Below, one piece after another: positions 17,995 through 26,232 of a DNA stretch of 64,000 nt; position 1 is the stretch's first letter, and every line of letters starts with the position of its first letter. Position numbers and translations under genes: made by a program. The notes beneath the pieces are model-generated. The model made no database searches. It was not told the DNA's origin and was given only the letters and a program-made list of their open reading frames with translations. This DNA comes from Marinirhabdus sp963799365 (GTDB lineage Bacteria; Bacteroidota; Bacteroidia; Flavobacteriales; Flavobacteriaceae): the NCBI GenBank assembly GCA_963799365.1, contig CAWCWV010000016.1, positions 186,001 through 250,000 of the forward strand, read 5' to 3'.

Positions 17995-17998
17995 TAAA

Positions 17999-19720
17999 AT
18001 GAAAAAGTATATAATTTATATTGCATTACTAATTGCTGGAATTATTGCAGGAGGGCTACTATTTTCAGGCTCCGAAGGAGACTTAGAAAATTCATCTGCA
18101 CATTCGCATATCGAAGCATCTAATAATCCAGAAATGTGGACCTGCTCCATGCACCCACAAATTATGCAACCAGAACCTGGCGACTGCCCTATCTGCGGGA
18201 TGGACCTCATCCCTGCCGAAACAGGTACAGAAGGCCTTGCCGTAAACGAAATAAAAATGACCGAAAACGCCATGGCACTGGCAAACATCCAAACTACTAT
18301 TGTTGGAAATGGTACAAGTCAGGAGGAAGATGGAATGATCTCGCTTTCAGGAAAAATTGCCACTAACGAAGAAAATAACACGGTGCAGTCCAGTTATTTC
18401 GACGGTCGTATTGAGCGGTTAAATGTAAATTTTGAAGGCCAGGAAATAAATAGAGGTCAGTTGCTCGCTACTATTTATGCACCTAGTTTGGTGGCAGCGC
18501 AGCAAGAATTGATTACCACCGCTTCCCTTAAAGAATCACAACCGGCTTTATACAACGCAGTGCGAAACAAACTTAAAAACTGGAAACTTTCAGAAAGTCA
18601 AATAAATTCCATAGAGCAGTCCGGAAAGGTACGCGAGAATTTCCCCATCTACGCAACCGTTTCCGGAACTGTTTCTGTGGTTATGGCCGCCGAAGGAGAT
18701 TATGTAAAGCAAGGACAACCTATTGTGAAGTTGAGTAATCTCAATTCAGTGTGGGCAGAATTTGATGCCTATGAAAATCAGATTTCAAATCTTAAAAAAG
18801 GGCAGAACATCAAAATTGTTACCAATGCCTATCCGAATAAAGAGTTTGAAGGTACCGTTTCCTTTATAGATCCTATCTTAAACAATGCTACACGTACGGT
18901 GACCGTGAGAGCTACCTTGCAAAATACCGACGATTTGTTTAAACCCGGAATGTTTGTGACAGGAAAAATAAAAGGAGCGACCGCTACTACTGGCACACAA
19001 TTGAGCGTTCCAGCCAGTGCGGTATTATGGACCGGAGAACGCTCGCTGGTTTACTTAAAGACAAATCCGAACGAGCCTGTTTTTGAAATGCGCGAAGTTA
19101 CGTTGGGAAACAGAAGTGGTGATAATTATCAAGTAACATCAGGGTTAACTCATGGAGATGAAATTGTAACCAACGGAACCTTCACAGTAGATGCGGCTGC
19201 ACAGTTACAAGGCAAAAGGTCTATGATGAACAAAGGGATGAAAGAGGAAAAAATGACCACAATGGCTCCTATGAAGATGGAACTTTCAACAGCATTTCAG
19301 AAAGAATTTCAAAAAGCGTTACCGGCCTACCTTCAAATGAAGGATGCCTTTGTGGCAAGCAATGCCAAGCAGGTTTCTACTTTCGCAAAAGAAATATCGA
19401 AAAAATTAAAAGCGATCAACTCCAAAAATCTAGGCAAGATGGAGTTGTCACATTTCAACCAAAGCATCAACATGCTCGATGCTATTGCTGAAAACGATAA
19501 TCTTGAGAATCAGCGGGAGCATTTTATTATTTTAAATGAAAATATTGTTGCGCTGGCGATGAATATCAAAAACCTACCAAGTACTATTTATGTTCAAAAA
19601 TGTCCTATGGCAAATAATAATAAAGGGGCGATTTGGCTGAGTACCGAAAAAGATATTAGAAATCCCTATTATGGCGATGAGATGCTTACTTGTGGGAGTG
19701 TGATTGAGGAGATTAAATAA
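17999..19720 (+). CDS. cusB: CusB-type periplasmic adaptor with heavy-metal-binding and DUF3347 domains
   Basis: 573 residues. An N-terminal membrane anchor (3-22) is followed by a heavy-metal-binding module (MWTCSMHPQIMQ ... CPICGMDLIP, about 46-72). The central part is an HlyD-type adaptor: SYFDGRIERLNVNFEGQEI, an alpha-hairpin, YATVSGTVSVVMAAEGDYVKQG and VWAEFDAYENQI. From about residue 430 a DUF3347 domain is fused on (QREHFIILNENI, KCPMANNNKGAIWLS, YYGDEMLTCG), the same domain as the lipoprotein at 10804. It links CusA to CusC and probably hands Cu(I) to the pump. It lies about 12 kb from cusA but on the same strand. Confidence 0.93.
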   Translation: MKKYIIYIALLIAGIIAGGLLFSGSEGDLENSSAHSHIEASNNPEMWTCSMHPQIMQPEPGDCPICGMDLIPAETGTEGLAVNEIKMTENAMALANIQTTIVGNGTSQEEDGMISLSGKIATNEENNTVQSSYFDGRIERLNVNFEGQEINRGQLLATIYAPSLVAAQQELITTASLKESQPALYNAVRNKLKNWKLSESQINSIEQSGKVRENFPIYATVSGTVSVVMAAEGDYVKQGQPIVKLSNLNSVWAEFDAYENQISNLKKGQNIKIVTNAYPNKEFEGTVSFIDPILNNATRTVTVRATLQNTDDLFKPGMFVTGKIKGATATTGTQLSVPASAVLWTGERSLVYLKTNPNEPVFEMREVTLGNRSGDNYQVTSGLTHGDEIVTNGTFTVDAAAQLQGKRSMMNKGMKEEKMTTMAPMKMELSTAFQKEFQKALPAYLQMKDAFVASNAKQVSTFAKEISKKLKAINSKNLGKMELSHFNQSINMLDAIAENDNLENQREHFIILNENIVALAMNIKNLPSTIYVQKCPMANNNKGAIWLSTEKDIRNPYYGDEMLTCGSVIEEIK

Positions 19721-19732
19721 AATAAACTTAAA

Positions 19733-20359
19733 ATGAATCTAGAATTAAAACAACATTATGGACTTCAGTTTGAACCTGAATTACTTTCAGAAATAAATAA
19801 GGTAGGTTCTTATTTAGAAATGGAAGAAGGAATGGATCTTATAAATATTGGACAATATGTGAAATCGATGCCTTTATTATTATCAGGTAGCATTAAAATA
19901 TTAAGACCAGATAATGAAGGAGAAGAGTTATTACTTTACCATCTTGAAAAAGGGGATACTTGTGCTATGACGCTAAGCTGTTGTTTGGGGCAGACCAAAA
20001 GCGAAATACACGCAGTGAGCGAAACTGCTGTGCAACTCATTATGATTCCTATTGAAAAGATGGAGGAATGGTCCAGTAAGTATAAAAGTTGGCGGAATTT
20101 TGTCTTCCAAAGTTATCATAATCGAATGATGGAAATGCTTGAAAGTATTGATAGTATAGTTTTTAGTAAATTAGACGAACGATTGCAAAAGTATCTCGAT
20201 ACAAAAATAGAGCTTACTAATAGCAAACATATTTATACAACCCACAAAGAAATTGCAAACGATTTATATACCAACAGAGTGGTTATTTCAAGGCTGCTGA
20301 AAAAGATGGAGAACGACCATAAAATAATGCTGCACCGAAGTTTTATTGAAGTACTGTAA
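19733..20359 (+). CDS. Crp/Fnr family transcriptional regulator
   Basis: 208 residues: cyclic-nucleotide-binding-like beta barrel (LLSGSIKILRPDNEGEELLLY), a Cys pair in TLSCCLGQTKS, a dimerization helix, and a Crp-type winged helix (YTTHKEIANDLYTNRVVISR). The Cys pair may sense redox, metal or sulfur species; this is an inference. It follows cusB by 12 nt and precedes the sulfur cluster. A Crp/Fnr-type palindrome overlaps its stop codon (20355-20370) upstream of a promoter for the next gene, so it most likely controls the sulfur genes. Confidence 0.88.
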   Translation: MNLELKQHYGLQFEPELLSEINKVGSYLEMEEGMDLINIGQYVKSMPLLLSGSIKILRPDNEGEELLLYHLEKGDTCAMTLSCCLGQTKSEIHAVSETAVQLIMIPIEKMEEWSSKYKSWRNFVFQSYHNRMMEMLESIDSIVFSKLDERLQKYLDTKIELTNSKHIYTTHKEIANDLYTNRVVISRLLKKMENDHKIMLHRSFIEVL

Positions 20360-20370
20360 CAACAGTTACA
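20355..20370. promoter_or_regulatory. Crp/Fnr-type operator TGTAAC-N4-GTTACA
   Basis: TGTAACAACAGTTACA has two perfect 6-bp arms separated by 4 nt, the geometry of Fnr-type sites. Its centre lies about 42 nt before the expected start of transcription from the TACATTTG box at 20392, the classic position for a class II activator. Confidence 0.6.
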
Positions 20371-20391
20371 TACATTAAAAATAATGCGCTG

Positions 20392-20399
20392 TACATTTG
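20392..20399 (+). promoter_or_regulatory. Bacteroidota -7 box (TACATTTG) for the sulfur genes
   Basis: TACATTTG fits the TAnnTTTG consensus and lies 23 nt before the ATG at 20423. A TTTG -33 box is missing at the expected distance, which fits a promoter that needs an activator bound at 20355-20370. Confidence 0.5.
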
Positions 20400-20422
20400 T
20401 TCTATAATTTTTAAAACCCTTA

Positions 20423-21223
20423 ATGGAACTACTTGAAATTTTAGGATATATAGGAGCACTGCTCATAGGACTGGTATTAGGACTTATAGGCGGAGGGGGT
20501 TCCATACTAACAGTACCTATCTTAGTGTACGCACTTGCTCTTAATCCAGTAATAGCAACTGCATATTCTTTATTTGTGGTAGGTGCAACCTCACTGGTTG
20601 GAGCCTTAAAAAACATAAAGAAAGGGATGGTCGATTTCAAAACTGCTATCATCTTTGCCATACCTGCATTTATTGCTGTATACCTAACGAGAGCCTATTT
20701 AATTCCCGCCATCCCAAATGAGCTTTTCGAAGTGAACGGTTTTTTGGTAACAAAGAACCTTGCTATAATGCTGTTTTTTGCCATTATAATGCTCTTAGCT
20801 TCTGTGTCTATGATTCGGAATAACAGCAAAGAAACAGCCGAAGGAACTCCTGTCACATACAATTATCCACTTATTATTATTGAAGGCTTTGTGGTGGGAG
20901 TTATTACCGGAATTGTGGGGGCTGGTGGCGGATTTTTAATTATTCCTGCGCTTGTATTATTGGCAAAGTTACCCATGAAAAAAGCTGTGGCAACCTCCCT
21001 TTTCATTATTGCAATAAAATCTTTGATAGGATTTTTGGGAGATGTACAAAATCTTGAAATCAACTGGACCTTTTTGCTTTCCTTTACCGCAATTTCGGTG
21101 GTTGGAATTTTTATTGGAGTTTGGTTCAACAAATTTATAGATGGTAAAAAGTTAAAAAAAGCCTTCGGTTGGTTTGTATTGGTTATGGGAATCTACATAA
21201 TTTATAAAGAACTAGCCACATAA
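20423..21223 (+). CDS. TauE/SafE family sulfite/organosulfonate exporter
   Basis: 266 residues, about eight membrane helices in two repeats. Each repeat starts with the family glycine motif: GLVLGLIGGGGSILTVPILVY and VGVITGIVGAGGGFLIIPALVL. Such permeases export sulfite or related sulfur anions. With the following MBL-rhodanese and YeeE genes it probably removes sulfite made by persulfide oxidation. Confidence 0.9.
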   Translation: MELLEILGYIGALLIGLVLGLIGGGGSILTVPILVYALALNPVIATAYSLFVVGATSLVGALKNIKKGMVDFKTAIIFAIPAFIAVYLTRAYLIPAIPNELFEVNGFLVTKNLAIMLFFAIIMLLASVSMIRNNSKETAEGTPVTYNYPLIIIEGFVVGVITGIVGAGGGFLIIPALVLLAKLPMKKAVATSLFIIAIKSLIGFLGDVQNLEINWTFLLSFTAISVVGIFIGVWFNKFIDGKKLKKAFGWFVLVMGIYIIYKELAT

Positions 21224-21265
21224 AACAGGTCATTAAAAATTTTCTATTTTATAAAATATAATATT

Positions 21266-22597
21266 ATGAATATTAAACAATTTGAATACAAACCTTTGTC
21301 GCATTACTCTTATGCTATTGTTAGTGAAGGGAAAATGGCAATTATAGACCCGGAAAGAAATCCACAGCAATATTACGATTTTGCGATATCAAATAATGCA
21401 AAAATAGTAGCTGTAATTGAAACACATCCTCATGCCGACTTTGTGAGCTCGCATCTTGAGATCCATAAAGAAACAGGAGCTATTATTTATAATAGTGAAA
21501 AACTAGGAGCGGACTACCCACATCACTCTTTTGATGAAGGCGATAGCATTACATTGGGAGCTATAACATTAAAGGCAATCAATACACCTGGTCACTCCCC
21601 AGACAGCATCACTATAGTTGCTTCAGAAGATAAGGAAACCGCGCTGTTTACTGGAGACACCCTATTTATAGGAGATGTTGGGCGCCCAGATTTGCGGGAA
21701 AAGGCGGGAAATATGAAAGCGAAGCGCGAAGAACTTGCCGAAATGATGTACGATACTATTCAGAATAAGTTTAATGAGCTGCCCGATAATGCCTTGGTGT
21801 ATCCCGCACACGGAGCAGGATCCCTTTGTGGCAAAAGTATGAGTGATGCCAATAGCAGTACTTTGGGCAATGAACGTTTGGGTAATTGGGCATTCAAAGA
21901 ACAATCAAAAAAAGAATTTATGGACACTTTACTCGATGGGCAGCCATTTATTCCTTCTTATTTTGGGTTTAATGTAGCCATTAATAAAGAAGGAGCACAG
22001 AATGTAACACCTGCAATTGCCAAAATTCCTTTTAAAGAAAAAGCTTCGGCTGAAGGGCTTGTTATTGATATGCGTGATGAAGGCACTTTCAAAAAAGGGC
22101 ATCTAAAAGGAAGTATTAATATTCAGGCAGTCTCAGATACTGCAAAATTTGAAACTTGGCTGGGTGCTATTGTGGAACCTGAAGAAGCATTCACCCTGGT
22201 AATTGATGCTGTGAAAAATAAAGAGAAACTGTTACACCGAATAGCCAAAATAGGATATGAAAAACAGCTTACCCAAATAATAACTCTTTCAGAAGAAAAT
22301 CTAGAGAAAACTGAAGTATTCAACTTGGGAGATTTTAAGAATAATCCGGACCACTACACTATTGTGGACATTCGCAATACGAGCGAAATAAATGAGGGGA
22401 AGTTTTTTGATACTGCCCAAGCGCATCCTCTAAATGATTTAAGAAACACAGCTGGCAAAATCCCTATAAACAAACCCATTGTAGTGCATTGCGCTGGTGG
22501 GTATAGAAGTGCCGCGGGAAGTAGTATTCTACAAAAGAAATTGGAAGGTGTAACTGTGTACGATTTAAGTGATGACGTAAAGCAGTTTCAAGAGTAA
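21266..22597 (+). CDS. MBL-fold persulfide dioxygenase-like protein with rhodanese domains
   Basis: 443 residues. Residues 1-240 are a metallo-beta-lactamase fold of the ETHE1/BlhA type (ETHPHADFVSSHLEI, TPGHSPDSI, TGDTLFIGDVGRPDL, YPAHGAGSLCG). Two rhodanese-like domains follow: the first (about 255-345) lacks the catalytic Cys, and the second (about 355-440) has VVHCAGGYRSAAGSSIL with the active Cys. Role: oxidation of persulfide or thiosulfate sulfur to sulfite in the cytoplasm, fitting the neighbouring exporter and thiosulfate transporter. Confidence 0.92.
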   Translation: MNIKQFEYKPLSHYSYAIVSEGKMAIIDPERNPQQYYDFAISNNAKIVAVIETHPHADFVSSHLEIHKETGAIIYNSEKLGADYPHHSFDEGDSITLGAITLKAINTPGHSPDSITIVASEDKETALFTGDTLFIGDVGRPDLREKAGNMKAKREELAEMMYDTIQNKFNELPDNALVYPAHGAGSLCGKSMSDANSSTLGNERLGNWAFKEQSKKEFMDTLLDGQPFIPSYFGFNVAINKEGAQNVTPAIAKIPFKEKASAEGLVIDMRDEGTFKKGHLKGSINIQAVSDTAKFETWLGAIVEPEEAFTLVIDAVKNKEKLLHRIAKIGYEKQLTQIITLSEENLEKTEVFNLGDFKNNPDHYTIVDIRNTSEINEGKFFDTAQAHPLNDLRNTAGKIPINKPIVVHCAGGYRSAAGSSILQKKLEGVTVYDLSDDVKQFQE

Positions 22598-22642
22598 CCA
22601 AAAAACTTTCTTGCTATTTATTAATAAAAATATATTTTTAAA

Positions 22643-23200
22643 ATGAATTGGATTACAGAACCCTGGCCATGGTATGTTGCAGGCCCACTTATAACCCTAA
22701 TTATGTTCCTATTATTGCTTTTAGGAAAACAATTTGGAATGTCATCAAACCTTCGCACTGCTTGTGCAGTAATGGGTGCAGGAAAAGCTTCTGATTTCTT
22801 TAAATTTGATTGGAAAACAGAACGCTGGAATTTAATGGTGGTACTGGGTGCTGTTGTTGGTGGGTTTATCGCTTCCAATTATATGAGCGATAATACTGTT
22901 GAAATCAACCCAGAAATTGCCCAACAGCTCGCTTCAGAGTATAATATTACCAGCGCAGGGTCTAGCTATTTGCCACCAGAATTATTTTCAACGGAAGCGT
23001 TATCGGATCCATTTAACTTTCTCATTTTACTGTTGGGCGGGTTACTAGTAGGGTTCGGTGCGCGCTATGCTGGAGGCTGTACTTCAGGTCACGCCATTTC
23101 TGGGTTGAGTAACCTTCAAATACCATCACTTATCGCTGTCGTAGGATTTTTTATAGGCGGTTTGGTTATGGTACATCTATTATTTCCCTTAATTTTTTAG
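22643..23200 (+). CDS. YeeE/YedE (TsuA-like) thiosulfate transporter, first half
   Basis: 185 residues with about four membrane helices. Conserved Cys occur in LRTACAVMGAGKASDF and GARYAGGCTSGHAISGLSN, the latter being the family signature GxxYxGGCTxGH. In this split form two short proteins together make one YeeE/YedE channel that carries thiosulfate via thiol relays. It is 3 nt before its partner. Confidence 0.9.
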   Translation: MNWITEPWPWYVAGPLITLIMFLLLLLGKQFGMSSNLRTACAVMGAGKASDFFKFDWKTERWNLMVVLGAVVGGFIASNYMSDNTVEINPEIAQQLASEYNITSAGSSYLPPELFSTEALSDPFNFLILLLGGLLVGFGARYAGGCTSGHAISGLSNLQIPSLIAVVGFFIGGLVMVHLLFPLIF

Positions 23201-23203
23201 CAT

Positions 23204-23617
23204 ATGAGATACATCGTATATTTAGTAGTAGGTATTTTTTTCGGTATTGTTATGTTTAAATCTGAAGCCGCATCCTGGTTTCGTATTTATGAAATGTTCC
23301 AATTTGGCAGCTTTCATATGTACGGTATTATTGGTTCAGCGTTGTTCTTGGGAATTATCGGAGTTCAAATTATAAAAAGGAAGCAAATTAAACCAATAGA
23401 TGGAAGCGAGATGCGTTTAACGCCTAAAGATAAAGGAGTGGTGCGATACTTGGCAGGTGGAATTATTTTTGGTATGGGATGGGCGCTTGCAGGTGCATGC
23501 CCTGGACCGATGTATGTGCTTGCAGGTGCTGGGTATGTTTCCATTTTAATCGTGATATTTGGGGCGCTTCTTGGAACTTTTATATATGGTTTGTTGAAGA
23601 ACAAACTTCCACATTAA
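23204..23617 (+). CDS. YeeE/YedE-like (DUF6691) transporter, second half
   Basis: 137 residues with four membrane helices. The motif GGIIFGMGWALAGACPGPMYV carries the conserved Cys of the second half of the YeeE/YedE fold. Starts 3 nt after the first half, so the two are made together. An A/T-rich 255-nt stretch without a clear gene follows. Confidence 0.88.
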   Translation: MRYIVYLVVGIFFGIVMFKSEAASWFRIYEMFQFGSFHMYGIIGSALFLGIIGVQIIKRKQIKPIDGSEMRLTPKDKGVVRYLAGGIIFGMGWALAGACPGPMYVLAGAGYVSILIVIFGALLGTFIYGLLKNKLPH

Positions 23618-23882
23618 GCTAACCATTTAATTACAATTGGACGTCTTTTATCAAATCCCAAAATTTAGCTAATCTCGAATGACTCCCATTTGAGTAAAAA
23701 AACACGATCTTTTTTGAAAAATAAGAATTACTAAATCTTAAATTCAACAATTGAAAGCCATTTTAGAAGGTGATTGTGATCTTTCTGATTTGCCATCCTC
23801 TAAATTGCCCAACCATCAACGCCTTATTTCAACAATTATATTTAATTTTGAATATATTCACCCCATCAAATAATTGAACTCT
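23618..23882. other. Intergenic stretch with a short open frame, possible gene remnant
   Basis: No recognisable gene. One plus-strand frame is open for 43 codons ending at TAA 23870-23872 (from the TTG near 23751: LKAILEGDCDLSDLPSSKL...), but it has no ATG and no family I recognise. It could be a decayed gene tail or chance. Confidence 0.3.
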
Positions 23883-24989
23883 ATGAAAAAATTTCTAATT
23901 GGCATTCTTTGTATGGTATTACTATGCAGCCACGATATGTATCTAAAAATGGACAGTTATTTTATAGCTCCAAACCGGGATGCCATTATACATCTCTACA
24001 ACGGAACATTTGAGAAAAGTGAAAATGTCATAGATCGCAATCGAATGTTAGATGCGAGCCTCATTGGGAATGGAGAGCGCATAAAAATTGAAGACAACCA
24101 GTGGTCGGAAAAAGATAGTATCACCATACTGCGTTTTAAATCTGGAGAAGAAGGAACTTGGATCGCAGGAGTTTCAACAAAGCCAAGAAATATTGAAATG
24201 GAGGCTGAAGACTTTAACAACTATCTGGAACATGACGGTGTTAAAGATATGCTCCAGCAACGTAAGGACAATAATACCTTAGCTACAAATGCCATAGAAA
24301 AATATTCCAAACACGTCAAAACTATTTTTCAAGTAGGCGATGAACGGACATCCGATTGGCAGACGGAGCTTGGGTATCCCATAGAATTTATTCCATTGAG
24401 CAATCCTTACGAAGCTCATACGGGAGACACCCTTCAGGTAAAATTAATACTGGATGGAAAACCACTTGCCAACCAACTGGTGTATGCAGATTTTAAAGCT
24501 TCAGAACAAGGTCATTCTCATGGCGATACCGATCACTCACATGATAGTTCAGAAAAGACGCACTCTCATGAGAATACGGATACTGATCATACCCATGGAG
24601 ATGAAACACATACTCATTCTAACGAAAGAGCTACAGATAACTCTGCACACGAACATTCGCACGAAGGTGAAGAAGAAAATGTAACCCATACCCACACTAC
24701 TGGCCAGGAGTTGAGAACCAATGAGGAGGGTATAGTTGACGTAAACTTAACTAACGATGGTATTTGGTATCTACGTACGATCCATTTGGTAACTACTGAA
24801 GAAGAGGGTTTAACACATGAAAGCAATTGGGCAACCCTAACTTTTGAAGTTTCACACAGCCATGAACATTCAGAGGTTTCTCATGAGCATGAGCAAGAAG
24901 ATGGATTTCCAACCTATATTTTTTGGATACTGAGTATTGTAATTATTGCCGGTCTGTTTTTCTGGTTTAGCAGAAATAGGAAGAAATAG
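23883..24989 (+). CDS. DUF4198 protein with His-rich segment and C-terminal membrane anchor
   Basis: 368 residues from ATG 23883 (an ATG 9 nt earlier is also possible). After a hydrophobic N-terminus comes SHDMYLKMDSYF, the start of a DUF4198 domain (KIFLxxGF-type nickel/cobalt-related periplasmic family), then GDTLQVKLILDGKPLANQ. Residues about 205-280 are extremely His-rich (GHSHGDTDHSH, THSHENTDTDHTHGDE), a metal-binding linker that interrupts the domain. The C-terminus has a single membrane helix (about 345-362) and RNRKK. With HupE/UreJ 3 nt downstream it suggests periplasmic capture of a divalent metal such as nickel or cobalt; the metal is not proven. Confidence 0.8.
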   Translation: MKKFLIGILCMVLLCSHDMYLKMDSYFIAPNRDAIIHLYNGTFEKSENVIDRNRMLDASLIGNGERIKIEDNQWSEKDSITILRFKSGEEGTWIAGVSTKPRNIEMEAEDFNNYLEHDGVKDMLQQRKDNNTLATNAIEKYSKHVKTIFQVGDERTSDWQTELGYPIEFIPLSNPYEAHTGDTLQVKLILDGKPLANQLVYADFKASEQGHSHGDTDHSHDSSEKTHSHENTDTDHTHGDETHTHSNERATDNSAHEHSHEGEEENVTHTHTTGQELRTNEEGIVDVNLTNDGIWYLRTIHLVTTEEEGLTHESNWATLTFEVSHSHEHSEVSHEHEQEDGFPTYIFWILSIVIIAGLFFWFSRNRKK

Positions 24990-24992
24990 TAT

Positions 24993-25673
24993 ATGAAGTA
25001 TAAACTCGAATATCTTCCTATAGCAGCATTACTTTTTCTGCCTTCTGTGGCCCTGGCACATGGTGTTAGTTCATCAGATCAGGCAATTTTGGATTCGGGT
25101 GGTTTGCTATCTTATATTTATGTGGGTGGAAAACATATGCTAACCGGTTATGACCATCTTTTGTTTCTTGCAGGTGTTGTATTCTATCTATCTGGATTTA
25201 GGGATATCATTAAATTTGTCACCGTTTTCACATTGGGACATAGCATAACATTAATCGGAGCCACCTATCTTGGAATAAAAGTAGATGAACATTTTATTGA
25301 TGCCGTGATCGCAATAAGTGTTTTATACAAGGGATTCGAAAATTTAGGAGGTTTTGAAAAACTAAAAGTCAAATCACCTAACCTATTATTCATGGTGTTG
25401 CTTTTTGGTCTTATTCACGGCTTAGGCCTATCTACGCGTTTGCAATCGTTTAATGTGGGCACTGAGCAATACCTCGCAAAAATAATAAGCTTTAATATTG
25501 GTGTTGAGTTAGGACAAATCTTAGCTCTTATACCAATAGTAATTTTAATCACCCAATGGAAGAAATTCAAAACGTATGAATCGTTTTATAAATCGGCCAA
25601 CGTATACCTAGTGATTGCAGGTGTTGGTCTTTTTGTGTATCAAATGTATGGGTACTATGCTGCCTCTCTTTAG
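24993..25673 (+). CDS. HupE/UreJ family membrane protein
   Basis: 226 residues, with a signal-like N-terminus ending in AHGVSSSDQ and six hydrophobic segments. GGKHMLTGYDHLLFLAGVVF, TLGHSITL and GLIHGLGLSTRL carry the His and Asp residues typical of HupE/UreJ proteins, proposed nickel or cobalt permeases. It follows the His-rich DUF4198 protein after 3 nt and is the last gene before the island. Confidence 0.87.
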   Translation: MKYKLEYLPIAALLFLPSVALAHGVSSSDQAILDSGGLLSYIYVGGKHMLTGYDHLLFLAGVVFYLSGFRDIIKFVTVFTLGHSITLIGATYLGIKVDEHFIDAVIAISVLYKGFENLGGFEKLKVKSPNLLFMVLLFGLIHGLGLSTRLQSFNVGTEQYLAKIISFNIGVELGQILALIPIVILITQWKKFKTYESFYKSANVYLVIAGVGLFVYQMYGYYAASL

Positions 25674-25730
25674 CATCTGATTTGAATAAATTGCTGGTTC
25701 TATTGAATCAAAAACTTAATTATCAACTAA

Positions 25731-25770
25731 AAAATAAAGCCCCGTCATCATTACGATTACGGGGCTTTTT
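25731..25770. terminator. Bidirectional terminator hairpin at the left junction
   Basis: GCCCCGT (25739-25745) pairs with ACGGGGC (25759-25765), with a T-run at 25766-25770 and an A-run before it, so it can work on both strands. On the minus strand it lies directly behind a displaced tRNA-Ser 3' end, as a tRNA terminator would. Confidence 0.75.
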
Positions 25771-25787
25771 GCGGAGAGTAAGGGATT
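25771..25787. repeat. attL candidate: displaced tRNA-Ser 3' end (copy 1)
   Basis: GCGGAGAGTAAGGGATT is identical, in the same orientation, to 58877-58893, the 3' end of the tRNA-Ser gene. It is the expected left scar of a tyrosine-recombinase element integrated at that tRNA. Confidence 0.75.
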
Positions 25788-25827
25788 TCTATCGTGATCC
25801 AAAGAGGGAATCCAATACATCATCAAA

Positions 25828-25858
25828 AGCTTCAGGCTATCGCCTTGGAGCTTTTTTT
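25828..25858 (+). terminator. Imperfect hairpin with T-run
   Basis: AGCTTCAGGC (25828-25837) pairs imperfectly with GCCTTGGAGCT (25842-25852), followed by TTTTTT. It lies between the two displaced tRNA ends. Confidence 0.5.
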
Positions 25859-25901
25859 AGTTCACTTCGCTTTTGTGAGCTTAGGCTCACAGCTTTGTGA
25901 A

Positions 25902-25932
25902 ATAAAAAAAGCTCCACCCTACGGGTGAAGCT
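25902..25932 (-). terminator. Hairpin, terminator on the minus strand
   Basis: AGCTCCACCC (25910-25919), loop TAC, GGGTGAAGCT (25923-25932); the A-run at 25904-25910 gives a U-run on the minus strand. It sits just behind the second displaced tRNA 3' end, again tRNA-terminator-like. Confidence 0.6.
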
Positions 25933-25941
25933 TCTGGTAAT

Positions 25942-25954
25942 GCGGAGAGTAAGG
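25942..25954. repeat. Second displaced tRNA-Ser 3' end (copy 2)
   Basis: GCGGAGAGTAAGG matches the tRNA-Ser 3' end at 58877 over 13 bp, in the same orientation. It lies 171 bp inside copy 1 and points to an earlier or alternative insertion at the same tRNA. Confidence 0.6.
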
Positions 25955-26014
25955 AACTATCCAAAATCTCATTTATCTAGGCTTTTCAAGCCTTAAAAGC
26001 CGCTTCAAAATTTA

Positions 26015-26037
26015 GTGACACCGAATTCGCCCCTTTT
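26015..26037. repeat. Left copy of a terminal repeat shared with the right end
   Basis: GTGACACCGAATT followed by C and GCCCCTTTT. The right-end copy at 58756-58778 differs at one base and has the same orientation. An inverted 12-bp copy of its first part lies at 58726-58737. Possible integrase arm-type sites. Confidence 0.55.
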
Positions 26038-26194
26038 TAACAAAAGTTTGGGAACTCTGGTGAGTTTGAGCGCATTTTGCATCATCTGATGGCAAAATTT
26101 AGTTAAACAGAAATGTCTTTATTAATGATATTTCAAAAGAAAACACCGATTCAGGTAAAACCCTAAAATTAAACTTCAACTTTTTTTACCCAAA

Positions 26195-26227
26195 GTCTTT
26201 ACACATTGACCTTATACATTGTCTAAA
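26195..26227 (+). promoter_or_regulatory. Island bipartite motif, copy A (before tetR)
   Basis: GTCTTTACACATT and TGTCTAAA, with one base more between them than in the other four copies. It ends 5 nt before the ATG of the TetR-family gene, so as a promoter it would give a leaderless mRNA; it could also be the regulator's own operator. Confidence 0.6.
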
Positions 26228-26232
26228 TAACA

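Larger units (their letters stand above)
25674..26194. other. Gene-free left end of the integrative island
   Basis: This 0.5-kb stretch holds no credible gene. It contains three hairpins, two copies of the tRNA-Ser 3' end (25771-25787 and 25942-25954), and one copy of a repeat shared with the right end (26015-26037). It is the left junction of the island. Confidence 0.75.

Noticed and set aside
25682..25900. Open frame of 72 codons in the left junction
   Set aside because: It runs through a terminator hairpin, a tRNA fragment and a second hairpin, and its product is Arg/Leu/Ser-rich without a family pattern.
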